This document shows, piece by piece, positions 1 to 9,040 of a DNA stretch of 13,035 bases; positions within the stretch are counted from its first letter, which is position 1; each line of letters opens with the position of its first letter. Below the pieces are notes generated by a model, which saw nothing but the letters and a program-made list of their open reading frames with translations, ran no database searches and had not been told where the DNA came from. Made by a program: the position numbers and the translations under genes. Source of the DNA: Echinostoma caproni (lineage: Eukaryota; Platyhelminthes; Trematoda; Plagiorchiida; Echinostomatidae); contig UZAN01000188.1 of the NCBI GenBank assembly GCA_900618425.1, positions 1-13,035 of the forward strand, read 5' to 3'.

Positions 1-15
1 GTTATCCGATTTTGA

Positions 16-243
16 ACCCAATTTGGAATATGTTCAACAACCCGGTTACGTAATTGTCGCTCTGTTCTGCCCTCTGTTCTGATGACGCAACACCAGATCG
101 ACCGAAGCATGGCGTTCCGAATTATCTACAAGTCACGATCCGCAAGATTGCTACGGTTTGCAGAAGCGATTGCTATCAGTCGATTTAAGCCCCCCTTGTG
201 TCAACAAAAAGAACTGTATGTTAGTTTATCCTTACCCTGGTGA
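16..243 (+). pseudogene. C-terminal end of a Penelope-like element (GIY-YIG endonuclease tail)
   Basis: Frame 1 is open from base 16 to a TGA at 241-243, after an in-frame TGA at 13-15. The last 60 residues hold an HQID motif, then AFRIIYKS, then LLRFAEAIAI, then KPPLCQQKE, and end in LSLPW before the stop. This order (H-x-x-D, a basic stretch, a conserved Glu in an 'EAIAI' helix, a 'KPxLCxQKE' turn, a terminal LPW) resembles the ends of flatworm Penelope-like proteins, whose GIY-YIG endonuclease nicks DNA to prime reverse transcription. The GIY-YIG motif itself would lie left of the window, so the fragment is partial. The upstream TGA suggests a dead copy. Recognition is from memory of the family pattern; another retroelement with a similar C-terminus cannot be excluded. 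Confidence 0.55.
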
Positions 244-791
244 TAGTCTTTTTTACCCCACCCTCTTTTGTGTTTTATTTTCTGTTTCATTGTATTTTAC
301 TCATCTTTGTTGCCATTCGAAATCCCTATTTAAGTATTGTATCTTCTGCAGTATGTACCATGTTGAGATGCAGCGAAATCGTCCTGGACATAAATCGTGC
401 AGTATTGCAATTTGGTCTTTTCTTTTCGAATCGAAAAATATCACACCTAATTTAGTTGACCCTATCCCACCTATCAATGGATTGCGTTCAGCTGTACTAT
501 ATTATAAACTGAACAGGCGTAACGGTTCACACACTGGCTACTTCAGTTTATCAACCCCCCTTACCCCCCGGACATGTTGAATGCTTCAAGTAGGATGGAA
601 TTTCAACAGTTTTGCATCGACGAGGAAGATCACTGTGGTGTATGGATCACAACTCCAGCGCACCTCGGTATGGCCGTGCTAACTCACGAGAGAATACGAG
701 TAATAATAATTTTATTATTCTTGTACCCAAATAAAGCAAATCCCGTGACTAATTATACCAAACAACTGCAGTAATATTCAGTTATATGGTT

Positions 792-832
792 ATTATATAT
801 GGTACATATATATATATATATTATATATGGTA
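792..832. repeat. TA microsatellite flanked by a 13-base direct repeat
   Basis: A TA-dinucleotide run (about 806-821) sits between two identical 13-base copies, attatatatggta, at 792-804 and 820-832. The second copy partly overlaps the end of the run. This looks like slippage-type growth of a simple repeat. A target-site duplication around a short insert is less likely, since only simple sequence lies between the copies. Confidence 0.8.
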
Positions 833-1065
833 TTAAGTTATATATACAAACCAGTTGAGTTTGCAATTGTTGCCCATTATAACTGTGGTCATTTTTCTTG
901 TACCAGTTTCTATTTTCACTTTAATCGGTTTACGAGCGCTGCGAACTGTCAACTGTTCAAGAAGCGTGCATATCTGAGAGGAGAGCAGTTCAAGGCAAAG
1001 GAGTACAAAGATAGTCTGTTGGTTCAAACAGTTTAACGTTGTGGCTACGAAACTGCACGCGTAAA

Positions 1066-1090
1066 CCACACACAAACATACACACACACA
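1066..1090. repeat. Interrupted CA microsatellite
   Basis: A CA-rich tract made of CACACA blocks broken by AAACATA. It explains the Cys/Val-rich look of the overlapping minus-strand open frame (833-1267), which is therefore not taken as a gene. A shorter CA run occurs near 1407-1417. Confidence 0.8.
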
Positions 1091-2005
1091 GATACGTACA
1101 GAAGTGACTAAACACAGAAGCTCGGTAACGCTAACTGAGAGTGAACTAGAAGAGTAAGAGAAAGTCAGAGCAGATTTATCACATTTCTCAATTTTTGTTT
1201 GCCGTCCCATTTGGTGAACAATCCACGGTAAAATCATCGTCTCTGGGTATGAAATTTCATCTGTCAACGTAGGCTAACCAGATCATGTGACCGCTGAGTT
1301 CCAAGTCTTTGTTTTTTTCTCAAGCCTGATTCACAGCTTAATCGCAAATGCTTTCTCTTCACGTTGTTTTGTTGCTTATTCCATACGATTCTTGCAACAT
1401 GCACGCGCACACACACAATTTGATGAGCAAATCAAATAAAGCACCATATCTATATTTTATTGATTACGTTCAATCACGAGGTAGCCTCCCCCCTCGGCAC
1501 AGTAGTGCTACATCAGAAACGCAACAGTTCTTCACAATTGTGGTCCCCGTATACTAAGCATTAGTGACACTCAATTAGAACCCAATAATAGATTTACCAT
1601 ACTCTTCATGTGTCCTAATTGCTGTCACCTATTCTTTTTTTAGATTTGACAACAAAATGATTCAGGTGCACGTTATCGGTTGAGAGTTGTATTCCACTAG
1701 TTCCCGACTTCAGCCACTGTCCAATCTTTGCATCTGAAATATGCAACAAACTGGCTAAATGTGGTTGTTATAGAATGCATAATAGTTGGACGCAATCAAA
1801 TGAGCAGGTTATTCAAACTGATAGTGAAATTGTTAACAAAAGTCTAAATTGCAATATCTGAAGCTCCTCGAAATCTTGTGGGAGACTGGCTCGCGCACGT
1901 ATACAGAAGAATAGGTGAGTTGTTGTGACAATAGGAGAACCTTGACCAAAAACCCAAAACATACGAGCTGTACTCCTGATCGGAGACTTCTGGACTGATC
2001 TAATC

Positions 2006-2085
2006 AATGGTTACGGACAGTGAGGGATGTGATTGACTGCCAAAAGCAACAATGATCGTGTGGGTACTCGCCTTCCGTAACCATT
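2006..2085. repeat. 12-base perfect inverted repeat with a 56-base loop
   Basis: The word aatggttacgga at 2006-2017 has its exact reverse complement, tccgtaaccatt, at 2074-2085. The arms could form a 12-bp stem around 56 bases. The flanking bases do not extend the stem, and no target-site duplication is obvious. It may be a small foldback remnant or chance. Confidence 0.55.
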
Positions 2086-2248
2086 CTATTTCTCGATCCT
2101 CATAGAATCTTCATTTTTCGTCTAAGTTTACTAATGGCTTATCCAAACTGTAGCTCAATGAAATAAAAATATGATAAAAATAAATTTTTAGGTGTATTTA
2201 TTTTGGTGTGTGTCAAGCCCCCCCCCTGGGACTTATAGAAAAACCTAC

Positions 2249-2493
2249 TTGTCGACTTGCGCCATAGCTAAAAATATGGTAATTTCACGTGATATTTTCC
2301 GGTCATAGGAAAGAAGCCTCAAATCACTTTTCTTATGTCGACGGACCACTACATAGGTGAATGGCGAGTTTTGACTTTCGAGCTGTTCGCAAGCATCAAA
2401 GTGCTTTCGAACAATAAAATCTACAAAATCTTTACGGCACATACCACGGGATATGGACACAAATTGAACAGATTTAACCAAAGTACGTGAAAA
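2249..2493 (-). other. Candidate coding exon or decayed transposase piece, unassigned
   Basis: On the minus strand a frame of about 80 codons runs between plausible splice signals. A pyrimidine-rich stretch ending in AG lies just before base 2493, and a GTAGGT donor-like site follows base 2249; without splicing the frame ends in TAG at 2247-2245. The composition is protein-like: charged, with few low-complexity runs, including KDFVDFI, FDACEQLES, FTYVVVRRHKKSD and LLSYDRKI. The order 'FD-x-x-EQLES ... YVVVRRHKK' is loosely like the FAR1-type N-terminal domain of some MULE transposases, but too weak to name. A frame of this length can also arise by chance, and no partner exon was found. Confidence 0.25.
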
Positions 2494-2835
2494 CTATCTT
2501 TTTCAAGAAATGGAAAAATGATAGTTCGCCAATTCATTCTTAGGTGGGAGGGAAAATTAGGTAATAGTAGAGAATGACACAAGGTCGTCTAATTCCGTAG
2601 TTATCAAATGATAATTAAACAGACGGAGAAGATTCACCGCATAAATGGGTATCAAGTGAAGTCAAGTTATCTCCTAAATGTGATTTGAGAGATTGCTATT
2701 GACAGAATGCGCAAGATCACAAAACTTGCAGTGTTGTGCTATTAGCACAATTCGGAGACTTGTGTGAAGGGAATCGGCCAGTTACCGAGATTCGGTAAAC
2801 AGAATGAAGGGCAATCGATACCAATGGACCTTTCA
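2494..2835. other. Unassigned spacer
   Basis: Lies between the minus-strand candidate exon and the plus-strand CR1-like tail. No reverse transcriptase motif is readable on the plus strand here, so the CR1-like piece appears 5'-truncated near 2836, or is too decayed further upstream to recognise. Confidence 0.5.
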
Positions 2836-3249
2836 CTGAAAAAAATTATTTCACGATTGACGCAACGTCAGGTTAAATTATTCCCATGCCTAAAATTACT
2901 GATAAATCCACACTCTTGTCGCCGACTTCTGACGGTGTCATCAAACGATCGTCTTCAGGGACATCCATTCAAGTTGGTACTCCAAAAATCTCGACTGGAC
3001 TGCCGACGTCATTCGTTCGCCGTCAGAGTGTGCACTGCCTGGAATTCCCTACCATCTCATGTCGTTTGTGCCAAGACAATTGATTCTTTCAAGGTAAAAC
3101 TTGACAAATCATTAACACACATTGCATTCCAACATCCGTCAGAACACAAAACACAACTTAATGCAGCATATGGAATTTTGTTCATCACTGTTACAGTTCA
3201 ATTCGTGTTAACACCCTATGGGACAAGAAAAGCATCTGTTTGTAAGTAA
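2836..3249 (+). pseudogene. C-terminal tail of a CR1-like non-LTR reverse transcriptase
   Basis: The plus-strand frame ending in TAA at 3247-3249 holds the typical end of a CR1/SR1-like ORF2 protein: RLTQRQVKLFP, then NPHSCRRLL, then GHPFKL, then RRHSFAVRVCTAWNSLP, then SFKVKLDKSL. In the family these follow the RT palm and thumb, and the 'HSFAVRV...WN.LP' block is near the protein end. The usual YRRLRGDLIL block between FP and the NPHSC block is missing, so there is an internal deletion. Everything upstream (endonuclease, RT fingers and palm) is absent, as in a 5'-truncated insertion. About 40 residues after KLDKSL do not match the family and may be read-through into the 3' region. The same block occurs in the minus-strand copy at 11145-12000, but the two differ too much to be recent duplicates. 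Confidence 0.75.
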
Positions 3250-4559
3250 TACCCATAATAACCCTTTGACTTTGAAATCGGATCGAGCACAAAACTATCC
3301 GACTGAAAAACTTCATGCACGTAAATTTGAGAATATGATGAAGGGTAATCAAATAACTTAATTTTTGTCAAGAGTACCAAGCTGATGTTCTATCACATTT
3401 GGTATATACCATCACCCTCTTTTTCCTGATGGAGTTTAGTCATCTGTGACACACACACACACAAGGCCACAAAGAGGGATACGTACAGGTCTGCAGAGGA
3501 ATCGCTTCGTAATTTCATCAGCCTTAAAACAGAAATGTACTGTCCAGTACTTTCTAACTCATCAGTCCATGCTTCATTGACAAGACGAATTAAGCTCGCA
3601 CATACTCAGAATGTATCTTTTTTCTCGTTTAAAACTTACACCAATCCAAATATAAAATATCTTTGATCTCAATGCATCGGACGCGGTAATGATTCCCTGG
3701 ATAACTAACTGCCATCAACAGATGCCTGAAGTGGGTGACGCACGGATATCGCTAACATGTTAATCAACGGGATAATAACACGTGTAGCGATGAACTAAGG
3801 TTTCAGTATTATAGTCCTGACAGATTACAGTCCGATTGATTGTTCTGCACTGGTACTTCGAACCAACTACGAAACCGTCGAAGACCGCCACCTCACTATT
3901 CCCACCCGGAGAAGTAACATTCCATTCTGCAAAAGAACACCACCAACTTGCAATATCTATACACTCACTTCGTTACTGCTAAAATTTGCTGTGCCACTAA
4001 TCCCCGGGCGCTAATCTTTCCATTTTAACTTCGCACTTCAAAGGCTGCTCTATCATACACCACACCATAATCCCCAACAACTGAATGCCATTGAAAGTGA
4101 TGCACCATAGCAGTCAACTATCCAGCAAATCATAACCAGCTAGCATGCATTCAGAACATGGTTGTACAATATCCGTCTTACTTGTTTTTACCGCACGGGT
4201 ACTAATGATACATCATCATTCTCCGGTACCGCGTTATTGGCCAGCTAGTGATTCCATAGGTAGTGAAATGGAACAGCTGGAAGCGTGTAAGAATTTTTTC
4301 AATAGGAAAAAGAGATGTCAGAAAATGCACATACACGATAATAGGTTGATTGGATCGTTGTCAATCTTTTGTTGAATACAGATTGTTGATTTCGGTTAAT
4401 CTTTTGATCCAGTTGGTTGTCCCAAAACAAAACAGTTTTATAGACTACGCCGACTCATTGATGTTAGAAACCCTTTGCTAATGGACATACTACTTGTTTA
4501 GTGACGGTCAAGTTAGAAAGCGGTTCATCCACGGAGACCGAAATACCCTTCACTGTAGA
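3250..4559. other. Unassigned intergenic DNA
   Basis: Contains one (AC)n run near 3449-3463. A plus-strand frame without a start (about 3805-4012) and an open frame at 4145-4375 have no recognisable domain. No RNA gene or element end was found. Confidence 0.5.
3449..3463. repeat. Short (AC)n microsatellite
   Basis: Seven uninterrupted AC units plus one base. Confidence 0.85.
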
Positions 4560-5030
4560 CTTCCATTGGCCATAGAAGTTTTTTCCACTAACTAAGAGAT
4601 AGCCCATATGTACCCAATAAGAATCAAGGCCAACCGAGTGGTATTCACGAAAGTCATTTCACACGATGATATCTGGTTGCACTCTGTTAATGGTGAGCAC
4701 AGTTCTAAGCGGATAGAAGGATTTGTGCGGTAGTCGTTCTTAGCAAGTGATGCAACAGAGGCCTGAGCCACAATAAATTCATAGCGAGTAGACAGAGGAA
4801 GCAGAGCTTCAGTTTAGAACGAAAGATGGAAGATTAAGGATCCAAAGATGGAACGGACGGAGGTTTACAAGCGGAATACATGTATTGAGATTGCCACGTG
4901 ATGCGGATTCTGTTATGGTCTGATTATCTGTTTCATCTGATGGACCTATTGGGCTCAATTTCATCGAAGGGACTGTGACTGGCTAGAAATACCTGAAACC
5001 ATTAAATGTGCAAACACGTGCCGAACCGGA
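4560..5030 (-). pseudogene. Tentative, highly decayed RTE-like reverse transcriptase fragment
   Basis: Read on the minus strand, short blocks appear in the same order as the post-YADD part of RTE-like RT, though in different frames. They are RFGT near 5018 (family RFGMRF), V-F-L soon after (family KVLLQDW), SPIGPSDE near 4956 (family SPGG..DE), NLRPFHLW near 4850 (family NLRHLW), INRVQ then V-stop-N near 4690 (family IARV...VSN), and LILIGYIWAIS just before a stop at 4594-4592 (compare LRRLRWLGHVLRMS in copy B). Spacings are roughly right with small insertions and deletions. The bases ttcggcacg are shared with copy A at 9254-9265. No single block is convincing alone; the shared order is the evidence. 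An unrelated sequence remains possible. Confidence 0.35.
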
Positions 5031-5066
5031 GATGTAGATGAGAATGAAAGAGAGGTTTATCCCTAA

Positions 5067-5171
5067 AGCTTATTGTTTTTATTTGATCCTGCTGAACAAA
5101 CAGACAGAGTCTATACTTATTTAGGTATCATTGTTACACCCACGAACACTTATGATAATAAGTTTGCATGA
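5067..5171 (+). pseudogene. Short RT-like scrap with a YTYLG motif, opposite strand
   Basis: A 34-codon frame between TAA (5064-5066) and TGA (5169-5171) holds DPAEQTDRVYTYLG followed by TPTNTYDNKF. In RTE-like RTs a 'D+F.YLG' motif is followed by 'I.P/S...DEE' and sits between the KVLLQDW block and the NLRHLW block. The motif fits that place but stands nearly alone. It is on the strand opposite the decayed fragment at 4560-5030. If both calls are right, this is a junction of two oppositely oriented copies; if not, it is chance. Confidence 0.25.
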
Positions 5172-6324
5172 TATTGGACACTGTGCGAAGATCCAACGAC
5201 AGTAAAAATCCCCATAAACAGCGTGAGTAGAGGAGCGACGTGGCTTTCTATTTTTGGTGCGTTTTCACAATGAAAAGTTCTGCGATGGGATCGACTTATG
5301 GGCATTTCCGAACCACCTTCAGATCATGCTCCCTGACTGTGACAGAAATGCATTATGATTTGATTGATCTACACTATAAGTTTGATTAAAATAAACGTGT
5401 CCAGTTCGCGAAATTCGTAATAATTACTCATTTCAGGCTATTTGCATATCGTTTTCTGACAAAATGTCACAAGCGTGATCCTAATCCGATCTACCCGGAT
5501 AGCTTCCAAATAATTCCACTGCATTATTCATATCAGTTTCGGTCGCAACGGTTATTCGTCATAAAGCTGGCACTCATGGCCTGAAAACCCTTCATGAAAG
5601 AACCAGTAGTCACAATGAACCATGGGTTTCTCTTCGTCAGTCAGTCATCAGTCGTTTCAAGTGGATTTCACCGAAAAAGACCTACTATTTTGGGGATTTA
5701 TCAATCGCTTACATAATGCATTCAATATGAAATCATTCGGTGTTAAATGAGCTTAGGACAATTCCTGATTTTCTATGGGATGTCTGAATTCCCAAACCTG
5801 CTATAATTGCAGTTGCGTTCAAATACTCGCTTAGGTTTCGTTTTTCATGTGTAGTGGTAATGAGGGACTGGACTATGATGCGGCCGGATAATGAGTGATA
5901 TCTCAACTGTTTTCGACACATAATGGTGTTCTGTAAGCGAATTCCATCCGTTCTCAGTTAAGGCCAGCGGTCACGAACATGCCACACAGGACGAAATGCG
6001 CCGTTCACACCAAGTGTTTCCTTATATTCCGTGAGATATGAAACAATGGTACTTATGTTCCTTTCAGTTTCAATAGTGTAAGGTGATCGGATGATGAAAT
6101 GAACTCTTGGAAGCAGATGCTTATTTTTGCGGATTGTTTAAATCGCTCTAACTGGGAGAGATAGTTAAACACCAGACGTGACTACATAAGCAGATATGTT
6201 TTCTCCACTGCGAAAAACACATGATTGGTCTGGAAGCAAGCAAATTTAACAAGTGAAATGAATTTGCTAAAGCCGTTCTCGTTTTTCCGGTAAATAACTT
6301 CATCATGGTATACTCTTGAATGGT
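5172..6324. other. Unassigned intergenic DNA
   Basis: No recognisable coding block, RNA gene or repeat. The minus-strand open frame at 5733-5921 has no known motif. Confidence 0.5.
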
Positions 6325-6336
6325 AGATGATGTATA
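6325..6336. repeat. Left copy of a possible imperfect SINE target-site duplication
   Basis: The word agatgatgtata here resembles agatgagatata at 6504-6515 (10 of 12 bases), which directly follows the SINE A-rich tail. The position fits a target-site duplication with two later changes. Chance is possible, as both are AT-rich. Confidence 0.4.
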
Positions 6337-6503
6337 CGGTGATGGCCCGGTGGTAACGTCATCAGATTATCACCCCGGGGATGTGTGTTCGAATTCCATT
6401 GTGTGTATGTTGAATGGCAGCCCTTTGATTGGCCGCTTCCCCCTTCTTTAAAATTGAACCATTGCATGTTCAATGAAAGGAATTAAAAATAAAATGGTAA
6501 AAA
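6336..6503 (+). mobile_element. tRNA-derived SINE
   Basis: The head has RNA polymerase III internal promoter boxes in tRNA spacing. An A-box-like tggcccggtgg lies at 6343-6353 and a B-box GTTCGAATTCC at 6387-6397, with starts 44 bases apart as in a tRNA (positions 8 and 52). A C-rich body follows, then aattgaaccattgcatgttc, and an A-rich tail with AAAATAAAA. The acceptor stem does not close, so it is not a working tRNA. tRNA-derived SINEs are copied by LINE-encoded reverse transcriptase, often an RTE-like or CR1-like partner; such LINE remnants occur in this window, but no shared 3' end was seen. A possible imperfect target-site duplication flanks it. Exact ends are uncertain by about 10 bases. 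Confidence 0.65.
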
Positions 6504-6515
6504 AGATGAGATATA

Positions 6516-8094
6516 TGTTTCACAAGTTGTCCGCCGAGCCCATCGGATAACCGATTCATGGGGAACAAATCAAGAATGAGAGAAGCAATCGTATCAACGG
6601 TGCATATTTTCAGTGTTCTAGTCAAGTTAGTCAAGCCACTTCAAGAAGCGGCTTTAGTTCGCCCCATAGGGAATGAACATTCAGTTACTTCACAATCAAT
6701 CTTCTGTGGAAATTGCATAGTAAAAAAATGATAATACGCTACATATGGAAACAAATAAGGGAAATTTAGCAATGATTTTTCTCAAGGGTCCCAATGACAA
6801 GATCGGCGTTAGTAAGAAGCCGTGCCAAGTACGGTATTACAGAAGACTTGTATGTTGTGGTGCATGCTGCTATGTGCTTATACTTGGAGCGAGTGTTAGA
6901 TGTAGAGGTACATTGATTAGGGTGAGGTTACAGTGGGTGAGATGGGTCAAGTAGTATTCTGGTAGAAAGTTTCTGGCAAGCCCTAAAGTGTTGTGAAATA
7001 ATAAACTGCACAACATGCTCACGAGATATGCCATTGTATCGACATACGCGTTTGATGGATGGATGTATAATTTTGAAATCTTTGAATAAAAGACCAGGAA
7101 AAATAACTGAGAATGTAAACAGCCAGTGGGGAAGGATGCAAGAGAAAAAACACGCTTTATCAAGTGATTTGGGATAGATTGCATCTTCAAACGAATAATG
7201 TAAACGGTGAGGTTTCCGACTGCGAAATGTCTCGACGACTCGAGGAAACTAGGAAAGCTTGCGCAAAATGGTGACCCCAAGATATCCGACGGAGCATGCC
7301 CTGGAAACCTGTTCTCCAATGATAATGACATTCCGATAAGAGCTCATCACATCAATTTCAGCAACTTCGGCCAACTTCATAATTACAGTCCCTTGTCCTT
7401 TGAGTATCAGTTCATTCTAGGCAACCTTCAACTTCGTACTAGTATGAAGACATTTTTGTTATTATTTTCTTTGAAAGCCCATTACAATGAGAGCTGGGAG
7501 AAGTATCAAGAGTGAAGTAGAAATTTCCTTTTCGATTAGCACTGGAAAGAGTGGGTGCACGAGGTCAAGAGTTTACCAAACAAACCCCATATCGCCAAAT
7601 ATTGCTTAAACCGCCGATCCTTAAGTCCAAATTCGGAAGGACTAACGCGACCACATACCACGACTTATCGTTTCCTGCCTCGACCCGTAAAACAGTTGTG
7701 GTGATATGAACACCCCAAAACCAAGTTAGTTTAATCGATAAAGGTCAACCAAGCAAATAGTGGGTGACTGCCTAAAGCTCTGTACCAGATCCCGGCATGG
7801 TTTGCCTGGTTGAACCAATAGAGCAATACATCGGTGTTCAGAGATCAACAGCTTGTCGATTACCTCTCTCCGTACCATTCCAATCTTTGTAGCCAAACAA
7901 GCACTAGCCAAAAAACGGCAAAACGAACGTGACGAAAAGTTGTACGTCAAGATAGTACCATCAGTCTCAATTTCAATTTTTACAACTGTTAACCATGCAC
8001 GTCCGTTCGCCGGTTTCGATTGCTGTCTTGTGATTTCTCATTTCGGTAAAATTGGTGAAGGTAGGATCAAATTTTTAAATTAGTCCCAGTGAAA
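6516..8094. other. Unassigned intergenic DNA with overlapping unproven open frames
   Basis: Two open frames above 100 codons overlap on opposite strands (6870-7331 minus, 7207-7515 plus). Neither shows a domain, signal peptide or conserved motif, and each may be chance. Smaller frames at 6745-6954, 7726-7950 and 7853-8083 are also unassigned. No RNA gene is seen. This is the longest stretch without any recognised repeat. Confidence 0.5.
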
Positions 8095-9040
8095 ACAGCG
8101 GATTCATGTTGACAACAGATACGATGCATGCGGGCCACTGTTTGGGACACTGCTATATCAATCAGTGTATACACCTACCGGTTAACATCATCCCTAGGTT
8201 CCCATCCAGGGAGACAAACAGAACCTATATGACCCGGTCTTCTGGTGAGGGTTTTCATACCCACATGCCAAGTCTTATTTTGACCGAGCTTGACCTTGTT
8301 GCCTTCGCTGCCTGCCTTGGCAAACATTAGGTGTCTTCGCATCCTATTTGGTTACCTTTCGTGACATGCGTAACACATGGCCCAGCCAACGTAATCTACG
8401 TAGGTGGACCACTTGATCCAGTTAGCGGCCACCATCACCTACAACTAGCCAGAAAGTCTTGCAACTTATCCAGATCTTCACTTAGTAGTATAATGTTATC
8501 TGCATGCCACAGATCCGATATTCTGTCATCCGGGAGAAAAACGATGGTCCTATCCTCGGACCAGGATAGAGTACCTTTATTAACTAAATCCAAAACTAAG
8601 TTAACTAGAAAAGGAGCGAGAGAGGGCAATCTTGATCAAAACCTTTTGCCGTCGTGAACTCTGGAATAAAAGTTTCGTAAGCTCAGACTTAGCGTAATCT
8701 AGTAGTATAGATATCAAAAAGTGAAATAAACATCTGGGGCACACCCTTCAGAGAGAGGCAGCGCCAGAGTTCACAGAGGTCGACTGGGTCCGAATTTGCT
8801 TTCAGGTCGAGGAAGACAGACACAGTGGGTCTACTAAAGTTGTTTCTGTGAGAAGTTTATTAGCAATGCTGAATAAGCTGTATCCTCTGTTATTTTCCCA
8901 AGAAGACTGTCGTTTTGCTTGTAAATCGGTACTATGACTAATTCACGCCATTTAGTTGAAACTTGTTTCGTCTTCCATATTGAGCCCCGTAGTTTCGTCA
9001 AATCCAAGACCAACGCTGAACCTCCATCCTTAACCGATTA
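8095..9040 (-). pseudogene. RTE-like non-LTR reverse transcriptase, copy B (decayed, internal deletion)
   Basis: Read from 9040 downwards in several frames, RTE/SR2-like blocks appear in order: KDGGSALVLDLTKL, VSTKWRELVIVPIYKQ, NNRGYSLFSIANKLL, RPTVSVFLDLKAN (8798-8840), LWRCLSLKGVPQMFISL, AYETFIPEFTT, DQDCPLS, PFLVNLVLD, DLWHADNIILLSED (8480-8520), KLQDFLA, LRRLRWLGHVLRMS (8362-8403), GQNKTWHVGMKTLT, CLPGMG, then LIDIAVSQTVARMH. The enzyme copies element RNA at the nicked target. The catalytic YADD is HADN, RQGCP reads DQDCP, and stops occur, for example in the R-stop-V-stop-AY stretch. Between KLQDFLA and LRRLRW about 170 residues expected in the family are missing, so there is a deletion near 8404-8435. 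Open frames on the opposite strand are shadows of this piece. Confidence 0.8.

Larger units (their letters stand above)
244..2248. other. Unassigned AT-rich DNA with microsatellites
   Basis: No gene is recognised. The first few hundred bases after the Penelope-like stop are T-rich and may be its 3' untranslated region. AATAAA occurs at about 731 and 1435 with no gene to attach it to. Open frames on both strands (for example 833-1267 minus, 1348-1557 plus, 1813-2007 minus) have no recognisable domain and overlap simple repeats. A consensus-like splice donor (AG|GTGAGT) lies near 1914, but no convincing exon goes with it. Confidence 0.6.

Noticed and set aside
73..130. CTGATGA word suggesting a hammerhead ribozyme, known in schistosome SINE-like repeats
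   Set aside because: No GAAA core partner or stems at the right spacing, and the bases are explained by the Penelope-like coding frame.
833..1267. 144-codon open frame on the minus strand with Cys/Val repeats
   Set aside because: The Cys/Val stretch is a translated CA microsatellite, and no domain is seen.
1850..1920. Possible exon before a good GTGAGT donor
   Set aside because: The best-looking frame has a stop at the junction, the other frame has no convincing acceptor, and no partner exon is visible.
2218..2226. Run of nine C bases as a structural signal
   Set aside because: Single short homopolymer, no paired G-rich tracts, likely simple sequence.
6336..6407. Functional tRNA gene
   Set aside because: A and B boxes are present, but the acceptor stem does not pair and an A-rich SINE tail follows.
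6870..7331. 153-codon open frame on the minus strand
   Set aside because: No recognisable domain. It overlaps another open frame on the other strand, and a frame of this length can be chance in non-coding DNA.
7207..7515. 102-codon open frame on the plus strand
   Set aside because: No ATG at its first codon, no motif, and partly overlapped by the minus-strand frame.
8331..8657. 108-codon plus-strand open frame
   Set aside because: Antisense shadow of RTE copy B, whose minus-strand blocks match the RT family.
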